Source: JBCCCJ01 sp039029315 (GTDB lineage Bacteria; Bacteroidota; Bacteroidia; J057). From it: 17,049 bases of DNA. Made by a program: the position numbers and the translations under genes. The notes beneath the pieces were generated by a model that saw only the letters and a list, made by a program, of their open reading frames with translations, ran no database searches and was not told the origin of the DNA. The DNA lies in NCBI GenBank assembly GCA_039029315.1, contig JBCCGK010000168.1:1-17049 (forward strand). The letters are read 5' to 3'. Positions within the stretch are counted from its first letter, which is position 1. Each line of letters begins with the position of its first letter. Positions 1-8,938 of this stretch are shown here, piece by piece.

Positions 1-45
1 CTCCTTCTTTCTGGGAATCCCGACTACATGTTCTTCTCTTGACAT
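1..45 (-). CDS. Possible start of a gene running off the left edge
   Basis: An ATG at 45-43 opens a frame that stays open to the window edge for 15 codons (MSREEHVVGIPRKKE). It lies 30 bases downstream of the stop of the lamin-tail gene, on the same strand, and an AGGTG stretch directly precedes the ATG. The fragment is too short to assign to a family. It could equally be chance, since a 15-codon open stretch is not rare. No function is proposed. Confidence 0.3.
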   Translation of the reverse strand, partial: MSREEHVVGIPRKKE

Positions 46-75
46 CACCTAATTTATGAGTGAGAATGACCCTCT

Positions 76-1179
76 TTATTCTTTCACCAGGCGTTTTGTT
101 TTCCAACTGTCTGCGGTACGAATCCGAAGCAGGTAGAGGCCAGCTTGCAAGGACTGAATCTCCAGACGATCCTGTTCGAACGATAAGCCGGTGAGCAGTT
201 TTCCCTCCATGGTGTATACCTGGACAGCTTGAATCGGCTCCTGCGCAAGAATCAAAACAGCATCGGAAGATGGATTGGGATACAGACTGATGCGTTGATT
301 GGCGATGATTTCATCAATTCCCATGGCAGTCTGATTGCTGATGCTGATTTCCGTGGAGCCGGATATTCCTGAGCTGTCATTGGCTGTAGCCGTTACGGTG
401 ACAGATCCATCAGCTATGGCAGTGAGCAAACCCGTAGAGTCAATGCTGGCATCTCCGGACCCTGGTGTAACCGACCAGGAGACTGTGCTATCAGAAGCAT
501 TGGTAGGCATGACAGTGGCGATCATTTGAAGGGTGCCGCCCATGGTATCGATGGATGTTGCGCCGCTGCTTCCTGCAACTGTGATGGATGCTACAGCTAC
601 TGTAGTCGCAAATGGATTTCCGTCCACCATGGTTCCAGGAGAAAAAAGCACAGCAAAATTGTCCCCGTGTTGCTCAAAATCTCCTGTGATATCCGGATTT
701 CTGGTATAAGATTCATTGGGATTGTTGGACAGCGGCTCAATATCAAAGGTATCTACCCCCATCATATTGGCATCGAAGATATAGACGGTATCACCGGCAT
801 TGTTCATATTCAGATCTCCAAAGGTAGAGGTCTGAACAACGGCCCCTCCAAATGATCCAGTAGGCGTCCCTCCTCCAAACACGACCAGGACACCACCTGC
901 TGGAATCATCGTATTTACAGGTACGGTATGGTTCGGAGTTCCAATCGCAAGATTTTCTGCATCGAAAATGGTATAACCACTCACATCAAGCGGCGATCCG
1001 GTATTGTTATACAATTCCAAAAATTCATCTTCGGCCTGCGCATATGCCCCATCTCCATTGGTATCTCCATCCAATCCAGAATTGGATGGATCATAACAAA
1101 TTTCATTGATGATTAATTGGCCAAACATCAGATGAGATGAGGCAAAAAGTAGACAAGCAAATACGTAAAGATTTTTCAT
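76..1179 (-). CDS. Secreted lamin-tail domain protein with Ig-like domain and T9SS sorting tail
   Basis: A 367-residue exported protein. Residues 1-20 form a signal peptide (KNLYVFACLLFASSHLMFG). Residues 21 to about 185 resemble a lamin-tail domain: LIINEICYDPSNSG at the start, then EFLELYNNTGSPLDVSGYTI and DTVYIFD. Residues of about 192-283 look like a bacterial Ig-like group 2 domain (TVSWSVTPGSGDASIDSTG, then LLTAIADGSVTVTATA). Residues of about 297-367 are a type A T9SS sorting domain (ISLYPNPSSD, GLYLLRI, KTKRLVKE). From family knowledge, such a tail sends the protein through the outer membrane by type IX secretion and is cleaved at the surface. The ligand is unknown; lamin-tail domains in bacteria are often part of adhesins or secreted nucleases, but no enzyme domain is visible here. 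The gene is divergent from the MocR-type regulator across 119 bp. Confidence 0.9.
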   Translation of the reverse strand: MKNLYVFACLLFASSHLMFGQLIINEICYDPSNSGLDGDTNGDGAYAQAEDEFLELYNNTGSPLDVSGYTIFDAENLAIGTPNHTVPVNTMIPAGGVLVVFGGGTPTGSFGGAVVQTSTFGDLNMNNAGDTVYIFDANMMGVDTFDIEPLSNNPNESYTRNPDITGDFEQHGDNFAVLFSPGTMVDGNPFATTVAVASITVAGSSGATSIDTMGGTLQMIATVMPTNASDSTVSWSVTPGSGDASIDSTGLLTAIADGSVTVTATANDSSGISGSTEISISNQTAMGIDEIIANQRISLYPNPSSDAVLILAQEPIQAVQVYTMEGKLLTGLSFEQDRLEIQSLQAGLYLLRIRTADSWKTKRLVKE

Positions 1180-1298
1180 CAGATATAAATTTTTGAGGTT
1201 TGGGATCAGGAGAAAGATTTTTTCCCCCGAGTTCTATCAAATAATGGTTTTTTGAATTATCTTGAACAGACCAATTCTCTTTTTTATCAAAGACCAAT

Positions 1299-2783
1299 TT
1301 GTTAACCATCCTCCAAAGAATCGCTGAAATATTTGTTGCAAACTCCCGTCAAAAAGGGATTAAACTCTATATGAACCTCTATGGAAGCATCAAAGCTGCC
1401 ATCACACAGCAAGATATTCCAGCGGGATCTACCCTGCCGCCCACCAGGATACTGGCTGATTATCTGGGTATTTCAAGAAGCACAGTGATTAAGGCGTATG
1501 AGTTGCTTACTCTGGAGGGCTATGTGCATGCAAAATCTGGATCTGGCTATCGTATCAAAGAATTTGAGTCAGTCAAAACTGTGCATTCCGAGCAACATTT
1601 GTCCCTTGCTTATCCGAAGATATCCAGGATTGGGAGGTCCTTTCTCAAGAATGTTGTCTTGATCAATAGTACCTCTGACAAAAGCATTGCATTTCGACCC
1701 GGCCTGCCTCCATTGGACATTTTTCCTGTGAACCAATGGAAAAACCTGACCAATCTCTATTGGAGGCATATCAACTCCTCAGCTTTGTCTTATTCTCCCT
1801 CATCAGGAATTGATCCTCTGAAGAAGAGCATTGCAGCTTATCTGAACATAAGCCGAAATCTCAAATGTGATTATCGTCAGATCATCATTGTTTCCGGTTC
1901 TTTACAATCCTTGTTCTTGATAGGGAGTGTCCTGCTTGATCAGAGAGATGTGGTGGTCATGGAGAATCCAACGTTTCCCAATGTTCATTCCATTTTTAAA
2001 AGCCTCAAAGCCAATATCCGCTCAGTGGGGATAGATTCGCAAGGCTTGCAGGTAGATGCCCTGACAGACAAGCTTCACGGAAAAGCCAAGCTCATTCACA
2101 CAACTCCTTCTATCCACTATCCCACAAGAGTGAGGATGAGCCTTGAAAGAAGACTAGCACTTCTGAACTGGAGCAGCAAGCATTCTTCGCTCATCATCGA
2201 AAACGATTATGAGCACGAAATCAGTAATTGGCACCATCATATCCCTTCTATTTTTAGCCTTGATACAGAAGGCAGAACCATATATATGGGAACCTTTAAT
2301 CGACTCTTGCATCCTTCCATTCGACTTGGCTATATGGTCGTCCCATTTTACCTTCTGGATGCAGTTGAGGCGTTGCAGCAACATTCGCATCGCTTTGTGT
2401 CTCCGTCCACCCAGATTGTGATGCATCAATTCATTGAGAAGAAGTATCTCTACAATCATATCAAAAATGTGGTAGCTGTCTCCTCAGAACGCAAGGGATT
2501 GTTTCTGAATACCTTTGAGGAGCTGTTCGGAAACAAGGTGTCAATTCAAACGGATGGGGCTGACAGTCTCTATCTATTGGCCAACTGGCAAGATGGACCA
2601 GATGACAAAAAAGTTGCTGCCATGCTGGAAAAGGCAAACATCATCGCCCATGCCTACAGCAAGTGCTTCATAGATCAGAACCAACAGAATGGATTGATCC
2701 TTGGATATGCCTCCGTACGCAATCCTGTCATCAAACAAACGCTCCCCCGAATGGCACGTCTTTGGCAAGAAGGGGTGGAATAG
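1299..2783 (+). CDS. MocR-type GntR regulator with degenerate PLP site
   Basis: A 494-residue transcription factor of the MocR/PdxR type. Residues of about 20-90 are a GntR winged helix (STLPPTRILADYLGISRSTV, then IKAYELLTLEGYV). Residues of about 130-490 are a fold-type I aminotransferase-like domain. In the family the usual GTFSK motif carries the lysine that forms the aldimine with PLP; here it reads GTFNRLLHPSIRLGY, so residue 335 is arginine (CGA at 2301-2303). The pyridine-contacting D303 and Y304 (ENDYEHE) and the arginine of IRLGY remain. The usual PSHQ(F/Y)P motif reads PSIHYP. The start is uncertain. The given start is a TTG; the first ATG at 1371 would cut into the LYxxLYxxI helix that opens the GntR domain, so an upstream non-ATG start is preferred. 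No PLP-biosynthesis or amino-acid target gene lies beside it. The hydrolase gene follows 74 bp downstream on the same strand. Confidence 0.9.
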   Translation: MLTILQRIAEIFVANSRQKGIKLYMNLYGSIKAAITQQDIPAGSTLPPTRILADYLGISRSTVIKAYELLTLEGYVHAKSGSGYRIKEFESVKTVHSEQHLSLAYPKISRIGRSFLKNVVLINSTSDKSIAFRPGLPPLDIFPVNQWKNLTNLYWRHINSSALSYSPSSGIDPLKKSIAAYLNISRNLKCDYRQIIIVSGSLQSLFLIGSVLLDQRDVVVMENPTFPNVHSIFKSLKANIRSVGIDSQGLQVDALTDKLHGKAKLIHTTPSIHYPTRVRMSLERRLALLNWSSKHSSLIIENDYEHEISNWHHHIPSIFSLDTEGRTIYMGTFNRLLHPSIRLGYMVVPFYLLDAVEALQQHSHRFVSPSTQIVMHQFIEKKYLYNHIKNVVAVSSERKGLFLNTFEELFGNKVSIQTDGADSLYLLANWQDGPDDKKVAAMLEKANIIAHAYSKCFIDQNQQNGLILGYASVRNPVIKQTLPRMARLWQEGVE

Positions 2784-2857
2784 GAGCAAATTGGTATGGG
2801 AGAAATGGCAGGAATGGTATGTTGAAAAAATGAAGGAATTTCACACTTTTCCTCATC

Positions 2858-3799
2858 ATGAATAAGAATTGGATGTCATCTTTGTTTCCTGCTTTCAGAG
2901 TCAACATGCTTCTGGGTGTATTGGTTTGTTTGGCCTTTGCCTGTGATAATCCCAAGGAGTTTCCCGATCCGGAACCCTTGTTCGCTGGTACGGGCGTGTT
3001 TACTTATTCTGACTATGCGCCATTGGCCGCTAAGCCTATTGCGGTTTTCTATCATATCCCTGAGAATGTGGGACCGACGACCCCCATTGTATTTGTCTTT
3101 CACGGGACCAATCGCAATGCTGTCGATTATCGCAATGCCTGGATCAACAAAGCTGAGGAAAAAGAATTTATGATTTTTGCTCCCCGCTTTACTGACAATC
3201 AGTTTCCGGGTGGGGATGCCTACAATTTGGGCAATGTGTTTGAGGATGGAGACAATCCTTCGGCAGGGAGTCTGAATCCGGAGGAGGTGTGGACGTTTTC
3301 TGTCATAGAGCCGCTATTCGATCACATCAAAACATCCATGGAGAACTTTTCCAGTCGGTATCATGTATTTGGTCATTCGGCAGGGGCACAATTTGTCCAC
3401 CGACTGCTGATGCTCAAGCCCGAAGGACGATATGGGAAGGTGGTCGCTTCTGCAGCAGGTTGGTATACAGTGCCGGATATTGCCATTGATTTTCCCTATG
3501 GAATCGGCCAGAGTCCAGTGGAAGAGTCAGATTTATCTTTGCTATTTGGTCAGGATCTTGTGCTGATTGTTGGGGCACAGGACAATGATCCCAATGCCCC
3601 TGCTCTCAGAAGGAACAGCATTGTTGACCAGCAAGGGACACATCGCCTTGCACGTGCACAACATTTTTTTGAGCGTGCACAAGAGATCGCCACAAAAGTG
3701 GATGGATCATTCCAGTGGAAGTTGGAAGATCCACTCCCTGGTGTTGGCCATGACTTTCGAGCGACCTCTCGCGTGGCTGCGGATCTGATCAGTGAGTGA
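2858..3799 (+). CDS. Alpha/beta-hydrolase lipoprotein, PHB-depolymerase/esterase-like
   Basis: A 313-residue protein with an N-terminal lipoprotein signal ending in the lipobox LAFAC (lipidated C29). The mature part looks like a polyester depolymerase/feruloyl-esterase-type alpha/beta hydrolase. HGTNRNAVDYRNAW (from 82) is the oxyanion-hole strand and loop, GHSAGAQFVHRL holds the likely nucleophile S174, IVGAQDNDP holds a likely acid at D242 or D244, and GVGHDF holds the likely base H298. The triad is complete, so an active esterase or lipase-like enzyme at the cell envelope is plausible. The substrate cannot be read from the sequence. It follows the MocR-type regulator on the same strand, so co-transcription is possible. 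It converges on the large PVC-type gene with only 18 bp between the two stops. Confidence 0.82.
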   Translation: MNKNWMSSLFPAFRVNMLLGVLVCLAFACDNPKEFPDPEPLFAGTGVFTYSDYAPLAAKPIAVFYHIPENVGPTTPIVFVFHGTNRNAVDYRNAWINKAEEKEFMIFAPRFTDNQFPGGDAYNLGNVFEDGDNPSAGSLNPEEVWTFSVIEPLFDHIKTSMENFSSRYHVFGHSAGAQFVHRLLMLKPEGRYGKVVASAAGWYTVPDIAIDFPYGIGQSPVEESDLSLLFGQDLVLIVGAQDNDPNAPALRRNSIVDQQGTHRLARAQHFFERAQEIATKVDGSFQWKLEDPLPGVGHDFRATSRVAADLISE

Positions 3800-3817
3800 G
3801 TCGAAGGAATCGTAGAC

Positions 3818-6800
3818 CTACTCCTGCCGCTGCGTCCCCAGAAATCCAACCAGATCTGTCACTTCTTTCTCACTCAATGTCTGAAGCAAGCCCTCGGGCA
3901 TCATGGAGTTTTCTGTAGACTCACGGGACTGAATGTCCGATTTGTTGAGCACTACAGCTTCTTGTCCGACGACACGCAGACTGAGTTGTCGTGCACTTTC
4001 AGAAGCAATGTTGCCAGAATACGTTCGTCCATCTCGTGTGGTGATCACAACCATTTTGTAATCATCCTGGATGTCGCCACTTGGGTCCAGCATATTGCTT
4101 AAGAGATAGTCGACATTGCCACGGTTGGATCCAGTAAGATCCGGGCCAAGAATTCCGCCTTCCCCATAGATTTTGTGGCAGGCAGCACAGGTTCTTTTGA
4201 AGATAGCTTCTCCATTCGCAATATCTGCTTGTTGCACAGCTTCCGCGGACAGGAGGGCCTTGTATTTGGCAAATTCCTGTTCTTTGTCAAATCCCAAATC
4301 ATCTATTGGTCCCCAGGTCTCAACAAAGCCATTGCCAACAACCCTTCTGAGTTGGCGAGCGACGTAAGCGGGAACATCCTTTTTGGGGAGAAAGCCCTCT
4401 TTCAATGCCCAATTGACGGCAGACCCATATGTTGGCCGGGAAGCCATTGCCTGGACGACTTCAAGTTTTTCGGCAGAAGAAAAGGTTTCGTATTGTTTCA
4501 TCAATTGCCATCCCAAATCGCCATTGTTGTAGGCGGCCAGGGCACGTATGGCTTCAACCCGAACGGATGGATCTTCCCATAACTTAGGAAGCTCATTCTC
4601 GAGTTCTGGCCACTGTTTGCTGGCCAAGGCTTTGATGGCAGCATTGCGATCTTCTGTAGAGGTATTGGCATCCCTAAGTGTCACCATGTATTGATTGGCA
4701 GCTTCACTGTCCCCGAATTGTTGAGAGATAGACAAAGCCAAATCAACCGTGGCATCGCTATCGGCAAGCTTGTCGGCAATAGACTTCCACTCCGCAGGAG
4801 CCGTAATATCGGAACGACCTTCGACCGCTTCCCGAATCCCTTCCAAAAAGGCTACCTGATTGGATGACTTTTCGGCAACTGCGGCTATGGCTGCATCTAG
4901 GGCATCTCCGTCAACAGCTCTTCGAGCTGTGAACTGACTGATCATTGGCATCTTCCCGTTTGAAGCAAGTGCGAGCGCTCTTTGTGGGTCCTTGCCAGCC
5001 AATGGTTCAAAACCAAACCAAATCATCTTGGGGATGTTGTGATCATCAGCATCTTCGGCATGGCCAACAAGATGTTCTATCAGCGTCCAGCGATCTTCTT
5101 CTTTGAGGCGTTGGAGGGCAGCAGCAAGATACATGCGCACGACAGGAGATGGTTCTGAGAGGGCCATCTGCTCAAATTGGCTCAATGCCGCCTTGGGCGT
5201 GTCAAAATCTTCTCCCAAAAACTGAATAGACCAGGCGCGAATATGCGGATCAGCATCAGACAATGATGCTATGAGGTCTGTCTGAGATAAATTACCAGAG
5301 ACATGCAAGGCCCAGAGCGCGCGGAGGCGATGATCCTGGTTTTGATTGCTCTGGAGAATATCGTTGAGATGTTGGACAGCATCAGCATCGATAGTGCCAG
5401 TTGTTGCGCGATATTGCAAAATGACACGAGCTCGACGAGCATGCCAGTTGCTTTTGCTGGTCTGGAGTGCTGCTAATTGTTTGTCAGAGAAGGTCGTCAG
5501 GTCATCAAAACGACCGTCCCAATGATCGGCATGAGATTGTGTCGGACGAATACGAAACACCCGACCTGTCTCTTTTTGCATGACACTGTTGCCACAAATG
5601 TCTCCATCATGCCAATCCAGCACATAGAGATCTCCTCCTGGACCAATTTCCATGCTAAATCCAATCCATTGTGCATTATTCGCCATCACGAAATCTTCTC
5701 CATGTTTTGCAACAAATCCTGAGCCTTTTGGAACCAACTCATCGGACAAGACGGCATGTTCATGAATATTGGCCATGAACAGTCGTCCATACTGCTCAGC
5801 CGGGAAGGCATCAGACTGATACACTCTCGCACCTCCATGAGCTGATCGGTGGCTATGGTCCACAATGGTTCGAATGTCCTTGTATACATAAGGATTAAAA
5901 TGCTGTCCCCCCTGCCGATGATAGATGCCGCCTGGAATGACATGAAACATATGTGGAATCACACAAGCCGTGATGAACATCTGCCCTTTTGAATCATAGT
6001 CAAGGCCCCAGGGATTGCTGAACCCATGAGCCACAACCTCAAATCGATCCTTGGTGGGATGATAGCGCCAAACACCGCCATTGATATCTATTCCTTCTCC
6101 CGCGAGAACATCCGGGAATGGATCTTTGTGGCCATAGAGTTTGCCTTTGCCTTTGGGTTTGCGAATTTTGGATGGGGTCGCAAATCCTTCCAACCCATAC
6201 AACCAACCATCTGGTCCCCAGTGAAAACTGTTCAAGGTTTCGTGTCGGTCTCGAATTCCCCAGCCTGTCAAGCGAACCTCAATGTCTGCCATCTCTGCTT
6301 TGTCATCCTGATTTTTGTCTGGGAGGAAAAGCAGATTCGGAGGTGAACCCAGAAACAATCCATCGAATCCGACAGCAATGGCAGCCGGGAAAGGAATTCC
6401 TTCTGCGAATACCTTTTTCTTGTCTGCTACTCCATCTCTGTCTGTATCTTCCAAAATCAGAATTCGGCTATTTCCATCATTCGAAAACCCTTCTCCCCTG
6501 TTTTCATAATCCCGATTTTCTGCAATCCATAGTCTGCCTTTGTCATCCCAACAAAAAGCCATGGGTTGGGTGATCATCGGTTCTGAGGCCCATACATTGA
6601 CTTCATATCCGTCCGTGACAGTCATGTTGTCTACAGCTGCTTGAGGGGTCAGAAATTCTGCCACCTTACCTTCTTCCTGTGCCAGCCCCCATAAGGCTTC
6701 TGTGATATACCATGCCTGATCACCGACATAGTCTTCCCAGGTCTCATTCATTTCGACATCATTGAGTTTGCCTGTATAAGCAACAATTCGATGTTTGATG

Positions 6801-7720
6801 ACTTCGATTTCTCCTTGTTTGATATGCCAGTCTCCTTCAATCGCTCGACAGGGACCAATGCCCAACTGTCCATCCACGCGCCAGGTTGTAGGATAGGTCG
6901 CATTGTCTGGATGATCAAAAATGGTGATATGTCCCCAATCGTCCCGTCCTTCTATTTCCATTCCGACGTCTACCCACATGGCCTTTTTTCCTTCTGCTTG
7001 CCTGTTTCGCTGTCGTGCATTGTTGACCGCCTCGCCTTTGATATCCTTGTGCCAGGGCATCCGAAGAAACATCCCGCCATAAGAAAACTCATTGATGGTA
7101 ATGTCTTCAATGGCTTTTCCATTCCATTCAAGCGAAATCATGAATTTTCCCTCTTTTTCCATCAAACTCCAGTGCATGCTCTCTTCCATAATCGGATTTC
7201 CTTCTGCATCTAGCATATGGTAGACGGTGTTCCATTTGACTTCTTCCCCTTCCGCCTGTACAATTTCGGCAGACACTTTTTTCCAGTGACTCTCGCCATT
7301 GAAATGAAAAAAGTCTCGCCCAATCATGTCTTTGATTCGTTGGGGTTTGTTGCGATTGTAAAACCATTTTTTGAGGGTATCGACCGGCGCGCCGCTTCCA
7401 TTGACGCGGGTGAAGCCCCAATACAAACCTGTCTGGTGCTTGTGATGTCCCGGACTGTATTGTGTGAGAGAGCCGTTGCCATCTGGTGCCATAATCGGAT
7501 GCAAATAGGGCCGCATGCCGGCTTTTGCATTTTGAGTTAGAACCGGTTCTGTCCCTCCCTTGCGGAAAATGGACAGCGTTTCTTCAGCATCATTTTGGAC
7601 AATGTGAAAAACCGAAGACACGGATTCATCGCCAGGATCGCTTTGGCAACTAAAACACAGCATACTGGTCAAGACCAATGCTGACAGAGAGAGTAGGAGT
7701 GAAGTTCGCTTGGATCGCAT
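3818..7720 (-). CDS. DUF6807 / PVC-type dehydrogenase / HEAT / cytochrome c fusion lipoprotein
   Basis: A 1300-residue envelope protein. The signal peptide ends at a probable lipid cysteine C25 (MLCFSCQSD); the acidic stretch after it (DPGDE) resembles a Bacteroidota surface-export signal. Residues of about 35-330 match DUF6807, the PmoA-like family (RPYLHPIMAPDG, HHKHQTGLYWGF). Residues of about 365-750 match the N-terminal propeller of PVC-type membrane-bound dehydrogenases (YEVNVWASEPMITQPMAFCW, GRLWIAENRDYE). A calcium-loop-like DTDRDG lies at 425-430. Residues of about 760-1150 are helical HEAT-like repeats. The C-terminus has a c-type haem site CAACH at 1178-1182 with likely axial Met 1273 or 1274 (MMPEG). 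By family analogy it oxidises a carbohydrate or related organic substrate and passes electrons through the haem; the substrate is not known. It may be transcribed alone: 147 bp separate it from the hemerythrin gene, with a hairpin in the gap. Confidence 0.9.
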   Translation of the reverse strand: MRSKRTSLLLSLSALVLTSMLCFSCQSDPGDESVSSVFHIVQNDAEETLSIFRKGGTEPVLTQNAKAGMRPYLHPIMAPDGNGSLTQYSPGHHKHQTGLYWGFTRVNGSGAPVDTLKKWFYNRNKPQRIKDMIGRDFFHFNGESHWKKVSAEIVQAEGEEVKWNTVYHMLDAEGNPIMEESMHWSLMEKEGKFMISLEWNGKAIEDITINEFSYGGMFLRMPWHKDIKGEAVNNARQRNRQAEGKKAMWVDVGMEIEGRDDWGHITIFDHPDNATYPTTWRVDGQLGIGPCRAIEGDWHIKQGEIEVIKHRIVAYTGKLNDVEMNETWEDYVGDQAWYITEALWGLAQEEGKVAEFLTPQAAVDNMTVTDGYEVNVWASEPMITQPMAFCWDDKGRLWIAENRDYENRGEGFSNDGNSRILILEDTDRDGVADKKKVFAEGIPFPAAIAVGFDGLFLGSPPNLLFLPDKNQDDKAEMADIEVRLTGWGIRDRHETLNSFHWGPDGWLYGLEGFATPSKIRKPKGKGKLYGHKDPFPDVLAGEGIDINGGVWRYHPTKDRFEVVAHGFSNPWGLDYDSKGQMFITACVIPHMFHVIPGGIYHRQGGQHFNPYVYKDIRTIVDHSHRSAHGGARVYQSDAFPAEQYGRLFMANIHEHAVLSDELVPKGSGFVAKHGEDFVMANNAQWIGFSMEIGPGGDLYVLDWHDGDICGNSVMQKETGRVFRIRPTQSHADHWDGRFDDLTTFSDKQLAALQTSKSNWHARRARVILQYRATTGTIDADAVQHLNDILQSNQNQDHRLRALWALHVSGNLSQTDLIASLSDADPHIRAWSIQFLGEDFDTPKAALSQFEQMALSEPSPVVRMYLAAALQRLKEEDRWTLIEHLVGHAEDADDHNIPKMIWFGFEPLAGKDPQRALALASNGKMPMISQFTARRAVDGDALDAAIAAVAEKSSNQVAFLEGIREAVEGRSDITAPAEWKSIADKLADSDATVDLALSISQQFGDSEAANQYMVTLRDANTSTEDRNAAIKALASKQWPELENELPKLWEDPSVRVEAIRALAAYNNGDLGWQLMKQYETFSSAEKLEVVQAMASRPTYGSAVNWALKEGFLPKKDVPAYVARQLRRVVGNGFVETWGPIDDLGFDKEQEFAKYKALLSAEAVQQADIANGEAIFKRTCAACHKIYGEGGILGPDLTGSNRGNVDYLLSNMLDPSGDIQDDYKMVVITTRDGRTYSGNIASESARQLSLRVVGQEAVVLNKSDIQSRESTENSMMPEGLLQTLSEKEVTDLVGFLGTQRQE

Positions 7721-7841
7721 AAGGAATATCTGGTTAGTTCATTAGCAATCTCACATTTTTATGAATAAAGCAAAAAAAAAAGCCATGTAATCCTTTGCCT
7801 AGGTGTGAATTTTCTCTCTCGTTTATTTGAGAAATTTCCTA

Positions 7842-7867
7842 GAAGGACTCCCTATGATATGTCCTTC
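7842..7867 (-). terminator. Hairpin directly after the hemerythrin stop, possible weak terminator
   Basis: The arms GAAGGAC (7842-7848) and GTCCTTC (7861-7867) are perfectly complementary around a 12-base loop. The hairpin abuts the stop codon of the hemerythrin gene and would mark the end of that transcript. No clear T-tract follows on the minus strand (the next bases are TAGGAAATT), so it is not a textbook intrinsic terminator. A long T run on the minus strand lies about 60 bases further downstream, near 7770-7782. Confidence 0.35.
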
Positions 7868-8326
7868 TTATACCCAGAACACATCTTCTGTGTTGTCTGA
7901 AAACGGATGGTCCTTGAGAACTTCCTGGATCATCTGTAACTGTTCTGGAGTGGCGATTGCCTGAATTTCATTGAACAAAACCCTTTCCTCAAAGCGGACA
8001 TGTTGTTCCAACTCTTCTTCAATTTGGTTTAGGGTTTTGGTGAGATCCGTTTTAGAGGCAAACAGCCGTGTGAGGCGGCGGTGATGGGCCATTGCTTTTT
8101 TGACCAATTCATGATCTTCCCCCAGGATTGGAAAGAGGTGGGTTTCTTCCGCATGAAAATGATCTTTCATATGGGTCTCAAAGAACCAGTCTGCATATTT
8201 TTTGATTCGGTCTGCTTGTACTCCTTTGGAGAATCCGGTTCTGATTTTCCAACAAAGTAATAGGTCCTGGTGATGCTCTCTACTCAGCGGCTGGATAGAG
8301 ACATGTCTTTTGATTGGTTTATGCAT
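7868..8326 (-). CDS. Hemerythrin-like HHE domain protein
   Basis: A 152-residue soluble protein with the ligand pattern of the hemerythrin/HHE family: H18 or H19 (REHHQDLL), HFHAEETHLFPIL with H56 and E60, H81 or H82 (AHHRRL), and H109 with E113 (EQHVRFEERVLF). These residues would hold a non-haem di-iron centre in a four-helix bundle. Family members bind oxygen, sense redox state or handle nitric oxide and iron. It lies 171 bp downstream of the four-helix membrane protein on the same strand. It may therefore be the last gene of the oxidase/globin operon or have its own promoter; the context suggests work with the same diatomic gases. No signal peptide or membrane segment is seen, so it is cytoplasmic. 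Confidence 0.88.
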   Translation of the reverse strand: MHKPIKRHVSIQPLSREHHQDLLLCWKIRTGFSKGVQADRIKKYADWFFETHMKDHFHAEETHLFPILGEDHELVKKAMAHHRRLTRLFASKTDLTKTLNQIEEELEQHVRFEERVLFNEIQAIATPEQLQMIQEVLKDHPFSDNTEDVFWV

Positions 8327-8497
8327 AAGATGGTCAAGTTAGTATTTGTGTAATATGTTCTGGATATCCTATCTGTTGAGTGACTGGAACAGGTCGCTAT
8401 CCATGTGGTTCTGTCTGATATGATAAGGCCGAATGTTGTCCTTCCTCCCTTTCGCAATAGTGCTGAGCAAGCATGATCTGCCAGCTTGCCTTCAGAC

Positions 8498-8938
8498 TTA
8501 AGTTCTTAATAGATGAAAGCCAAACAGGGACAGACAGATTAGTTTGATACACTCCATGACGATATAATAGATATGCACAAAGGAATCTGGCACTGTATCT
8601 CCTTGTATATGTAGATCTGCTCTGCTGTCCAGAATGGGCAATAAGTAAAAGGACTGGATCACCAATAAGAGGAATGGGATCAGGTAGAAAAGGGTTTTTG
8701 GGGAAAAGGGGGCAGCCTCTCTGGCCCAAAACAGATTTGCAGCAATGCCAATAGCCAAAATCCACTCTACTTTGTTGAGCGCAGCAAAGACGAGTTGACC
8801 AATGCTCAGACCGATGGGGAGCGTAACGCCTGGAGCACGGAACTTGAGCCATGCTTCCATGAAGCTGATGGCACCCAGAAATCCGAGCCATAAGAAAGTG
8901 GCAGAGAGGGCGAAGGGGTATTTGACAGAATAGGTCAT
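8498..8938 (-). CDS. Four-helix membrane protein of the oxidase operon
   Basis: A 146-residue integral membrane protein with four hydrophobic segments (around residues 8-26, 44-64, 78-97 and 120-142). The start at 8938 is chosen because its ATG overlaps the TGA of the globin gene in an ATGA junction; a longer start at 9016 would only add residues out of frame with the real globin. Polar residues worth noting are E in SFMEAWLKFRAPG, NKVEW, the segment LPILDSRADLHIQGD, and H and E in SFVHIYYIVMECIK. I recall similar conserved hypothetical membrane proteins in Bacteroidota but can give no function. Translational coupling to the globin suggests that the two work together, for example as a membrane partner in electron transfer or gas handling. 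Confidence 0.85.
   Translation of the reverse strand: MTYSVKYPFALSATFLWLGFLGAISFMEAWLKFRAPGVTLPIGLSIGQLVFAALNKVEWILAIGIAANLFWAREAAPFSPKTLFYLIPFLLLVIQSFYLLPILDSRADLHIQGDTVPDSFVHIYYIVMECIKLICLSLFGFHLLRT

Noticed and set aside
4175..4582. A 135-codon plus-strand open frame inside the large fusion gene
   Set aside because: It is antisense to the HEAT and cytochrome region and has no recognisable motif. The same holds for the plus-strand open stretches at 6026-6573 and 6791-7213.
7770..7782. Run of A on the plus strand as a terminator or phase-variable tract
   Set aside because: It is intergenic, with only a 4-bp stem possible before it, and lies outside coding sequence and any recognised promoter; it is not enough for a functional claim.
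8467..8489. Hairpin with arms GCAAGC and GCTTGC after the four-helix membrane protein gene
   Set aside because: A 6-bp stem with an 11-base loop and no T-tract is too weak to call a terminator.
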